This document shows, piece after piece, positions 46,208 to 56,300 of a stretch of DNA of 64,000 nt. Source of the DNA: Coniferiporia sulphurascens (Eukaryota > Basidiomycota > Agaricomycetes > Hymenochaetales > Hymenochaetaceae). The stretch spans positions 620,001-684,000 of the forward strand of contig NBBA01000016.1 of NCBI GenBank assembly GCA_002794785.1, given 5' to 3'. Numbering within the stretch: position 1 is the stretch's first letter; every line of letters begins with the position of its first letter. The notes beneath the pieces were generated by a model. That model searched no databases. It was not told where the DNA came from and was given only the letters and a program-made list of their open reading frames with translations. Made by a program: the position numbers and the translations under genes.

Positions 46208-48301
46208 TAGGGCTTGGCACCATACCTGTATTTACAGATTATGGTACAGCTGTAAAGTGAGCCATAGCCATAATGTAACTGCATGGAGACAGACAATATG
46301 GCACTGTAAATAACAGGCTGTACCTGTACACAAGTTCCGAAATAAAGCTGTATACAGCCATAAGTACAGATACAGTGCTTGATCTGCATTTGAAGGTATT
46401 TACATATTTGTTTTTGATTTACTTACCATTTATAGACTTTTTCTTAAGTAAATGTTAATTTTAAGAGTTATTATGTTGGCACATTATATGACTAATACTT
46501 AAAAAATAATGTATTGACAAGGGTAGCAACCCTTGACAGTTTAATAGAATGTTTCTAATGGAACTTTTGGGTAGGAAATGGATGTTCTGAGGTCAGTATT
46601 ACTCAAAATAGGGTATAGAGAAATTAAAATAAAATATTTAAACTATTTAATGTTAGGAATTGATGAATAAGCTTGCTTACAAGCTTAGACAACGACACCA
46701 GCAACTACCAATACAGGAAGGGACTCCCACGGAGACTATCCAGCAATCATTCAACATGGGGACAGAACTAACTAGAAAACCAGGACTTCTTGGGAACATC
46801 AGGCCAATCACAATGCTCAAGCGACTGCTAAAGACTCTTGACTCATCAAGACTCTGCCACCGATGCCGGACCGCATACAATCAATCATGGGAAGCATTTA
46901 ACACAGTAATAACCGAATGCTTTTACATGGCAGGGTACATGAACTGCCAGGTAACTACAGATCACGCTGTAGACCCTATAGGCGATGGCATGGAGGTCAG
47001 GGTAATGCACATGATACAAATGTACATCTTCGATGTACAGGAGTTTTTGCACAACATCCATGTCCAGACGATAGTGAACCTGCACATACATGACAAGGAA
47101 TGTGACCTACGAGTGGTCTCAGGATCCTTCCCATACAGGACGTTGCAGGATAACACATTCCTAGCTAACGCTCACCGATTACGCGCAAAGGTAATCACCC
47201 TCTTCGAGAATCTATCAGCAAAGGGATCGACGACTGCCGATCTGTTGATCGGCAATGTTAATCTTTATGTGATAACACTATGGTTATCAGATGGATCACC
47301 CCCGGCGCCACCTCCAGGATACACGTGACGTATTGCTAGGATAAACCACATTAACGAACTGCCAGACAATGTGATCAATGACAGGACACCAACCGAAAGG
47401 TACCCGCCTATGGACCTTTAGCCGATATCGCATTACGCGATTAAGCCACACTCGGCAGGAACCGAAGCGCTTACCAAAGCCAGCCACAAACTCTAAATGG
47501 TGAAGTGTCCAATACGACAAGACAACATGAAGGAACCAGTACAGGAGGCCAACAAGACAAGTTAATGACTTACCAATCATCAAGCTGTTAGGCAGCATCT
47601 TAACAAGAAGCCACTGGCACATAAGACTACAGGGTAGCGTGCAGAACAGTGGGGCAATGCGCACAGCCTAAGCATCATGGTGAAGTCATTATGATACCAT
47701 ATGACATCCCTATGAGCTCAGTGGAGCCTAGTGGAGCCTAGTGGAGTGCATGACATGCAGTGGAGCTCAGTGGAGCACCAATGGCCAATCATAGATAGTT
47801 ATTTCTCATATGATCCTCTAATGAGGTCATTTGCACTGGTACGCAGCTCCAAGTCAGTGGGGCTTATGACAACACTGTGAGGCATCATAGCTCCAACTGC
47901 AGAGCCTTGTGGAGCATCTGCTTTCAAGTGGAGCTTCTTCTTCATGTATATAAGGAGGGCCTAGACCAGCCTAGACCCCCAGTTTAATTCACCTTCTCAA
48001 TTCTCTCAGACTTCTCCTGAGCAAAGTACCAACATCTACCAACTTATCCTTGACTCAATCACACGCCTCAACTCTATCTTGACTACTTGTTCCATCGGCT
48101 AACCATGGTTACCCTTGGTCCTAACATTTAACTTATTTATGTGCCATAAACTGTACAAAGCCATATACAGTGCCCAAAAGGCCACTCCATATCATAAGTC
48201 ATAGGTAAGGCCCACAATTATGGCCATATTGTAATGGTCCGTAACTGTACTCAGGCAGTCAAATATGGCCATATCCATTTATGGTATGGTGCCGAGCCCT
48301 A
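46208..48301 (+). mobile_element. hAT-like DNA element (2.1 kb) carrying an unrecognised gene
   Basis: The ends are inverted copies of TAGGGCTTGGCACCATACC with one mismatch (TAGGGCTCGG at the right). The flanks are an 8-bp duplication ACCAGTCC (45637-45644, interrupted by solo LTR A2, and 48302-48309). Eight-base duplications and this end sequence are typical of the hAT superfamily. Inside is one gene-like frame (46663-47421) that does not resemble an hAT transposase. About 880 bases of non-coding sequence follow, with short GTGGAG repeats near 47730-47780 and a TATATAAGG box near 47945. It is probably non-autonomous, or its transposase has been replaced. Confidence 0.8.
46663..47421 (+). pseudogene. 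Unrecognised transposon-borne gene, member D (one in-frame TGA)
   Basis: The frame runs 221 codons from ATG 46663 to a TGA at 47326, then continues in the same frame for about 30 codons to TAG at 47419. It contains a CxxC pair in LCHRCRTA and a conserved AGYMNCQVT stretch, then mixed helical sequence. Member E (48975-50751, minus) shares RPIT, LCxRC, AGYxNCQ, PGY, and a DNRTPER-like end. The similarity continues past the TGA, so the stop is inside the ancestral protein. Function unknown; not a transposase I can recognise. The paired cysteines could bind metal, but that is a guess. Confidence 0.6.
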
Positions 48302-48309
48302 ACCAGTCC

Positions 48310-48974
48310 TAACAATTGTTGGGTTATGGAGGTGTTAGATTCACTCCCTGATTAAGGGTTAGAAACAAGTGATAACAGATTCACACAATGTTACTAGTTA
48401 GTTTAGGGTAGGCTTGGTACCCTTCACTCGCTAGAGTGTTAGAGCTGATGATGGTGGTAAGAGACAAGAGATGAATTAAACTGCTTTTTACCGCAATTTT
48501 ATGTTGGGCTTTTATACCCTACATGTTGTAGTCTATTTACTATGTTCTGGTAGATACTACAACATACTACTCTTGATTTATAAGTCATAGGAATGTTCCA
48601 GTACAATCCTGTACATGTTATTTACTATTCTTAGCTTCTTATGAGTCAGTTACATATTCCGGTATGTTCTACAGCCTACCGTGCTATCTTTATCTTATGC
48701 CAGAACCTTCCCTGAGTTTCCATTGAGTCATATAGTATAATACCTAAGTTAACCATTCTCGGATACTACTATACCTATGATGCTTCTCCTTATTTCCTAA
48801 TCAGTTCTGCTGTGTGATGTGCTATACTTGGCTCCCATCAATTGCATCTTCAATTGATCGCCATGCTTCCATCAGCTATTCCTAGCCAAACACTTAGATA
48901 TACTTGTGTGGCTCAGCGATTATGCTAGCCTTCTTAATCTTATCTTGTTGTGGCTTGTTATTTATTACTGTAGA
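48310..48974. other. Non-coding sequence downstream of gene E
   Basis: About 665 AT-rich bases with no ORF or clean terminal repeats. It lies 3' of member E on the minus strand and may be the 3' part of the element that carried E. Confidence 0.5.
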
Positions 48975-49212
48975 CTAATCTTGAGTCATTTCCATTGATA
49001 CGTTGAAAGGGGTTCGTTCTGGTGTCCTATTGTCTACTGGCATAAAGAGCTCCTCAGGCCCTATAGCATTTATATTTGTTATCCTGCTATACCCTGGTGT
49101 GACTCTATATGAAGGTTCATCATTGAACCACCGTATTATAATCTCTTTATCTATTGGTACTAACTCCTGTCTTTGGTTTGGTTCCTTTTGATCTACTGTT
49201 GTGTGTCCTTTG

Positions 49213-49771
49213 TGTTAAGCTCAACGGTTACACAGTGATTGATGTCGGGGCTTCCTGATCGTTGAGGCAGGTGGTGACAGCAACGGGGCTTCCTGATGCC
49301 GGTAACGGAGTGGATCGATGGTGGGGCTTCCTGATTGTCAAGAAGGGTGATGGTGTCATCTTAGAGTTGTTGGGTTACGATGAAGTGCCAGATGATGAGG
49401 TAGAGCACACAGATGGCACTGAGGCACATATAATGGGCTTGTATGAACAAAGAGCACAAGCTTAGGGCTTGTGCGATCTACGTTACATGCTTATATGCTA
49501 CTCTATGCATTTGCTACTGTAGCATCTTGTGTAAGGTTGTTTACATGGCTATGGAAGGTCATGGAAACCCAAGGAAGGTCTTGGTAATACAAGTAAGGCG
49601 ATCAGTAAGCAAAGCACATCATGGTGATGCAATATGGTGTCATCATGGTGTCTTATGGTGTAATGTGAATAAGGATGAGTAAGGAAGAGAAATGGGGGAG
49701 TTGCACTGACTGGTGATGACAAATAGGAAATGAGTCAGTGCAATAAGGGAAAAGTAAGGAAAAATGTAACA
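49213..49771 (+). mobile_element. Solo LTR, family A, copy 3
   Basis: 559 bp, TGTTAAGCTC to AAAATGTAACA, target duplication CTTTG (49208-49212 and 49772-49776). Inserted in gene E. Confidence 0.93.
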
Positions 49772-49789
49772 CTTTGGCTATGAAGTTGG

Positions 49790-50349
49790 TGTTACAATTT
49801 TCCTTTATTTTCCCTTATTGCGCTGACTCACTTCCCCTTCATCATCATCAGTCAGCGCAACTCCCCCATCTCTCCTCCTTACTCATCCTTATTTGCCTTG
49901 CACCATAAGACACCATGATGACACCTTATCGCATCACCGTGACATGCTTTGCTTACTGATACCTCAACATGCATTACCAAGACCTTCCTTGGGTTTTCAT
50001 GACCTTCCATAGCCATGTAAACGAACCTACACATGACCCTACAGTAGCAAACACATAGAGTAGCATATAAGCATGTAACTTAGGTAGCACAAGTCCTAAG
50101 CTTGTGCTCTTCGTTCATACAAGCCCATTATCTGCTTCTCCCCAGGCTACGGTGTGCCTAGAGGCTACCAACCGCTTCGTCGTAACCCGACTCTCCTAAA
50201 GGAGCCTACCACGTCCACATCATCGATCAGGAAGCCCTGCTGACAATCACCTTCAACTTACAACATCTAGGAAGCCCTGTTGCCATACCATCAGCCTCAA
50301 CGATCAGGAAGCCCTGACGTCAATCACCACGTAACTGTTGAGCTTAACA
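49790..50349 (-). mobile_element. Solo LTR, family A, copy 4 (inverted, 18 bp from copy 3)
   Basis: 560 bp, on the minus strand TGTTAAGCTC to AAATTGTAACA, target duplication GTTGG (49785-49789 and 50350-50354). Also inserted in gene E. With copy 3 it forms a near-perfect inverted repeat of about 555-bp arms. Confidence 0.93.
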
Positions 50350-50751
50350 GTTGGCTTTGTATGCAAATAGTTGTTCTCATAATTGTTTATTGATATTATG
50401 AACTATTTGATGTGCCGCTTCTGCATAATTGGTTGATGTAATAACCACCCTTTGATAACATAATTCATTATGTGGCTGATTATAAATCTTGGTTCTTGTA
50501 TAAGCGCTGATTACATATCTATTCAATTGATATGAGAACATAGTTGCTCTATGTTTGATTATTACTTCTAGCCTTTCTGCCACTTGTTGTTCCCTTGTAG
50601 TATGATTGAATGTAATTTGACAGTTGTCATATCCTGCATTCTGTCCTACTGTTGCACATGCAATATTAAACACTTTCCATGCTACTTGATCTGCATCTTT
50701 ACAGCGTTGGCATAGGTTCCTGGTATCAATTAGAGTTATGGGTCTTGCCAT

Positions 50752-51500
50752 GTCAATCTGTTGATCTGTTGATCACCACAATTTTCATCAATTTACTAAC
50801 AGGAGGGACAAACTGAATGTGACTAATGAGTATCACATAATCGGGTTTTAGCATTGATTACAAGCCTAACAATAGGCACTACATGCCGAAGCTATTTACT
50901 TAAAAAAAAAGGTGATTTTGTGTTGGCAATGGCAAGAATGTGATTAGTAATACTATTAGTAATATTCTTAGGGAAGCAGGGGCTGAGCTTTTTTATTATA
51001 TAGGATTTTTTGTCTATAGGATAAACAGAAGAAGTGTAAGCAAATGTCTATATATAGTAGTTTATACAGCTGAGTTTACCTCTGATAATGGATATACCTA
51101 TTAAATTTTCAAAGTTTGTTATTTATTATGCATTATTGATTTTGTTCATTATCTTATAGGGTATCCCTGACTACTGTAAGCCTGGGGCTCACCATGATCA
51201 CCTGACTCAAATCCAACATGACCACTCTACTCTGCTTGGTGGAGCCAATGTGCAGGAACACTGCTCCAAACACTGCCACATCCTGACAAGCAGCATCTAT
51301 CAGCCAATGTGCAGGAATGCCACTCCAACCCAACAAGTGGGACTGTTAGGGCAACACTATACACCAACATGGCGCACAGGTTCTACCAGTGAAACAACTT
51401 AGGAAAGTGAGACACAAGTTGACAAGGAGGGATCACACAGAGATAGTGGATGTCCTAAGAGAACTTGACTGAGTTCCCCAGGTCTGCATTGGCTGCTACT
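50752..51500. other. Upstream of gene E, transposon-derived spacer
   Basis: No gene. AT-rich around 50880-51160; from about 51175 a stretch TGTAAGCCTGGGGCT resembles the start of the Gypsy LTR for about 20 bases only. Confidence 0.45.
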
Positions 51501-51926
51501 TGTTAAGCCTACTGATTAGGTAATGCTTAGTAAGCGATTGACGAGGATCAACCAAGTAGGACGAGGTAGAGATGAGATGACAATTGAGCAAGGGTTTCCC
51601 CAAGGACTAGTAGACTGGTGGATTGGCAACTGGTGACTTAATATCCCACAAAGAGGATAGTGAACAAGTAAGCTCTATTGAACAAAGAGCACAAGCTTAA
51701 GGCTTAGTGCTCTGAAAGCAAGTTCTTATATACATGAGTAGAAGCTTATGGAACATGATGGAATGCTGACTGAGTGAAGACAAAGGTCAGTCAGCATGGA
51801 AGGGAATAGAAACTGGTAGAAGAGTCTGACTGATCATGAGACTAGGATCAGTCAGTGTACAAATAGAATTAGTCAGCAAAGATGACTAATGCTGATAAAG
51901 GCAATGAGTAAGGGAAATTTGTAACA
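51501..51926 (+). mobile_element. Solo LTR, family B, copy 3
   Basis: 426 bp, TGTTAAGCCTACTG to AAATTTGTAACA, target duplication CTACT (51496-51500 and 51927-51931). TATATA stretch near 51728. Confidence 0.93.
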
Positions 51927-51931
51927 CTACT

Positions 51932-52276
51932 TATACACATTTGACTACTTAAGGGCAGGTCAAATCTATAATAAACTACCAATCAGAAACATGGAACAGT
52001 CATGATGCCATTACTATGTAATATGTCACCATACTGATGCAATATGGCATCATTGCTCTAGAACCTTCTACTGTGATGTCATCAATCTAGAACTATCTGT
52101 GCCTGCTTACTACTGATCCGACGAAGTGTACCTAATGACTAATCCATCATTATATAGTAAAGATGAAACATGAATCGAAAAAGTGTATATATCATAACAG
52201 GGACCAACACACATGTTGGATATTGCACATGACCAATTGGACTTGTCAGCTTGGTACAGGAAGGATTGGAATTGGT
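51932..52276. other. Unassigned sequence between LTR B3 and the Gypsy LTR fragment
   Basis: About 345 AT-rich bases without gene or terminal repeats; may be a diverged LTR part. Confidence 0.4.
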
Positions 52277-53045
52277 GTGGACTGTACAGAACCATCATTA
52301 CATAATGTTCCTGCTATTCCTGTCTACTTTCTGTACCTTTGTTGCCTCAGTCTATCTGACAGCAACAAAGGTGAGTAGTTATAGCATGGAATGTATGTAG
52401 TCTATCTGACAGCAACAAAGACACCTTTTGTTACAATTTTCCTTTATTTTCCCTTATGTGCTGACTCACTTCTTCTTCGTCATCATCAGTCAGCGCAACT
52501 CCCCCGTTTCTCTGCCTTACTCATCCTTATTTCGCCTTGCACCATAAGATGCCATGATGACGCCTTCTTGCACCATCATGATGTGCTTTGCTTACTGATA
52601 CCTTCACTTGTATTACCAAGACATTCCTTGGGGTTCCATGACCTTCCATAGTCAGGTAAACATACTAATACACGACCCTACAGTAGCAAACACATAGAGT
52701 AGCATATAAGCATGTAACTTCAGTAGCACAAGCCCTAAGCTTGTGCTCTTTGTTCATACAAGCCCATTATCTGCTACCACCAGTCTACTGTGTGCCACTT
52801 GGCCATTAGTCACTTCATCGTAACCTGACATCGCTAAGAAGCACCTCGCATCCACATCGTCAATCAGGAAGCCCCACCGACGATCACCCTCGACTTACGA
52901 CATCTAGGAAGCCCCATTGCCGTACCATCAGTTCCGACAATCAGGAAGCCCCGACGTCAATCACCATGTAACCGTTGAGCTTAACACCTTTGTCCTTTCT
53001 GTCTTAGGCTGAACTTCAGTGTTGCCAACTTCTGGTTGGCTTCCA
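52277..53045 (+). mobile_element. Gypsy-type LTR fragment interrupted by family A solo LTR
   Basis: From about 52277 the sequence follows the Gypsy LTR (GGACTGTACAG onward), including the 50-bp tandem unit seen in the 3' LTR at 44291-44340. After the nested LTR it resumes and ends TTGGCTTCCA at 53045. No matching duplication flanks it, so it is a fragment or an old solo LTR with a decayed left end. Confidence 0.7.
52439..52986 (-). mobile_element. Solo LTR, family A, copy 5
   Basis: 548 bp on the minus strand, TGTTAAGCTC to AAATTGTAACA, target duplication CCTTT (52434-52438 and 52987-52991), nested in the Gypsy LTR fragment. Confidence 0.93.
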
Positions 53046-53394
53046 AAAGGAGGGGTTTATATATCTCTGAGACCTTGCAAGAAAGGAGGCAGTGCTACTG
53101 TATAGTATCAGTCAATGCACTGTGTCATGTGACTATATACCAACTACCATGTGACTGCTGATCATGTGTGCATATGTCAGGAATCCCAATGTAGTAAGTC
53201 AATGAATAATGATGGGAAAAATAAGTAAAAATATGGAAAATGATTGTAAAAATGAGGGGATTCCTGACAGTCAGGTATCTTAGATTACAGACAATTTCCA
53301 GTAAACCTAGAAGTAATTTCATTGTTATTTTACAGAAATCAGAAACTACATAAGGCAACAGTTTTTCTGCATGATAGAAATTACACATTTCATA
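53046..53394. other. 3' flank of the NLR gene
   Basis: 349 AT-rich bases from the transposon block to the NLR stop codon. No gene or repeat seen. Confidence 0.5.
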
Positions 53395-56300
53395 TCAAAT
53401 GGTTCCCCTGAAGATCTTGCCCCAGGACAAACCACTGTACTCTAACAACTTCTCCCAATTGAGCCTTAATGGATGACCATTAGGATATTCTGGAATACAA
53501 AACTTGGATGTATGAGAAATGCCAAAGCAATAGATGTATGGTACCCAAAGCAGAAGTCTACCAGAGTTATCCTTCACCCAACCATCTCCCTCAATGCCTT
53601 CCCAATGGAGTTCACCATCCTTGAAAATTTCTTTTAGGCAATCTGTCTCCCAGATCCTGAGAGTTTTATCACTTGATCCAGATGCAATGTAACTCCCATT
53701 GGGAGAGTAAGTAATACATTGAACAGAATCTAGATGACCTGTGATTGGCTCCCCCACTGGTTGACCGGTATGTGCATCCCAGATTCTGAGAGTCTTGTCA
53801 GATGAGCCAGACAGGATGTGCCTTCCATCAGGGGAGTAAGATGCACAAAGCACATACTGTGAATGTCCCTTGAGAGGTTCCCCCAAAGCCATCCTGGTAT
53901 GTACATCCCAAATTATAAGAGTCTTGTCTTTTGAGCCTGATACAATATATTTTCCATCAGGTGAATAATTGACAGAATAGACAGTGTTTAAATGGCCTTT
54001 TATTGGTTCCCCCACAACATCCCAAGTCTGTGTGTCCCAAATTCTTATGGTATTATCATTTGAACCAGATATAATGTTTTTCCCATCAGGGGAGTAGGCA
54101 ACAGAATAAATAGTACCTGAATGCCCCATCAAAGGTTTGCCCACAGCATCTCCAGTCTGTGCATCCCAGACTCTAAGAGTACCATCACCTGATCCAGATA
54201 CAATGTTCTTTCCATCAAGAGAATAGACAGCTGTCCAGACAGACCCTGAATGACCTCTCAGGACATTACTGTCACCAGTCTGTACATCCCATACCCTGAG
54301 TGTATTATCAAAAGAACCAGATACAATATGCTTTCCATCAGGGGAACATGCAACAGAATAGACAGAATTTGAATGGCCCATGAAAGGCTCTCCCATAGCA
54401 TTTCCACTTTGTGCATCCCAAATTCTAACTGAGTTATCAGCATGGCCAGACACAATACACCTTCCATCTGGAGAATAGGCAACTGCATATACTGAATCTG
54501 ATTGACCAGACAACACTTCTCCTGCATCATTACATGAAGCCTGTGCATCCCAGATCCTAAGTGTCTTATCAAGAGAGCCTGACACTATGTGTCTTCCATT
54601 AGGAGAGTAGGCAACTGACCAGACATAGTCTGAATGACCTATGATAGGCTCTCCTACAGGAAACCTAGTCTGTGTGTCCCATATCCTCATGGTCTTGTCA
54701 TCTGAGCCAGACACAAAGTGCCTTCCATCAGGGGAATATGCAACACATACTACAGTATCTAAGTGGCCCTCAAGAGGTGCTCCCACAGCATCCCTTGTTT
54801 TTGCATCCCAGATTATGAGTGTACAGTCCCTTGAGCCAGACACAATATATCTCCCATCAGGAGAGTAAGCAACACAATAGACAGTATTTGAATGTCCTGT
54901 TAGTGGCTCTCCCACAGCTTCTCCAGTCTCTGAATACCAGATCCTGAGTGTTCCATCAGATGAACCAGACACCATGTACTTCCCATCAGGAGAATAAGCA
55001 ATAGAGTAGATCGTGCCTGAATGGCCCATAATAGGTTCCCCTAAAGCATTTCTAGTTTGTGCATCCCAAATCCTAATGCTTTTATCAGCAGAGCCAGACA
55101 CAATATGCCTCCCATCAGGAGAATAAGCAATTGCCCAGACAGAATCTGAATGAAGCTCCAAAGGCTGTCCTATAGTACCTCTAGTTTGTACACCCCATAC
55201 TCTGATAGTCCCATCTACTGAGCCAGATGCTATATGTTTCCCATCAGGAGAGTAAGCAACAGATGTCACAGAACTTGAGTGACCTGCAATGGGTTCCCCC
55301 ACAGCATTCCCAGTCTGTGCATCCCAGATCCTAATTGTGTTGTCATTTAAGCCACAAGTAATATACTTTCCATCAGGAGAGAAGGCAGCACAGTAGACTG
55401 TGTCATCTGTATTAACTGCCCATAGGGTAGTCTTCCAATTATTTTCCTTTCCTGAACTAACAAGAGGTTGGTTATAGAAGGAAGGATACAGCTCATTGGC
55501 CACAAAGCTTTCTGCAGGGGCCCAAGATAATGCTGAAATATAGAGGTGTGGTGTGCTGAGGGAAATTGGTGTGTAGTATGCAGATATAAGCCTGTACAGA
55601 TCATTGCAAGCAACAACAGCCTGCTTGCCAGATGTCTAAAACAGGTTATCCATATTGAGGGAATTTTAGTATGCATATATGAAACTAAAACACACCTTGT
55701 ACTGTTTAGAAAAACCATCTAGTATATTTATTCCTGATTTGAGTTCCTTCATAATGCTTAAGCACTCCAGCCAGTACAAGACCTCTGGATTACACAGAAA
55801 ATTGTGTAGCAGATTATCCACCATGTGATCATGTATGTCTAGGTTTGAGTTATTGAGGTGATTCATCCAATACAAACAGCTGTACTGAAGGTGCTGTGGG
55901 ATGCACCTGGAAATTCTGTCTTGAAGGTCCAGAACATCATCATTTAAAACATGAGATGTTTCCAAATCGCAAATGTTGAACTTCAGTTGAGCATGCATAA
56001 TATGCAAGCACCTTATAGTCATGGCGGAATTCACAGAGACAGGTTCAATCCAATACATACGGGATCTTGACGGATCACTGATGTAATCAAGAAAGGATGG
56101 GTGACATACACGAATGGCACCATTACTTGATACGTCTCGGTATAAAACAGCTTGCAAGCTGTCGATAGTGTCTCTGAGTACCTCCAAGTCAATGTCCTGG
56201 TCCATCGCACATAAGAACTGTGCAAGCGCATCCTCCGGAAGGGGTTTATTTCTGGACGTGCATGCAATGATACCAAGAACAGACCTGAAAATCTGAGTAT

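Larger units (their letters stand above)
48975..50751 (-). pseudogene. Unrecognised gene, member E, broken by two inverted solo LTRs
   Basis: On the minus strand a frame starts at ATG 50751 and reads 124 codons to a TGA at 50377. In the same frame it continues toward LTR A4. When A4 and A3 and their duplicated sites are removed, it runs on in frame to TAG at 48975, about 210 codons in all. That the frame survives removal of both insertions supports a real protein gene. It is homologous to member D: LCQRCKDA, then AGYDNCQITF, then RWFNDEPSY, PGYSRI and DNRTPERTP. I find no hAT-type ends around it. Function unknown. Confidence 0.6.

Noticed and set aside
47296..47664. 122-codon minus-strand frame in the hAT-like element
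   Set aside because: It overlaps the end of the motif-supported plus-strand gene and has no recognisable features.
51175..51500. Left end of a second Gypsy LTR
   Set aside because: Only about 20 bases match the known LTR start and no duplication matches the right end at 53045.
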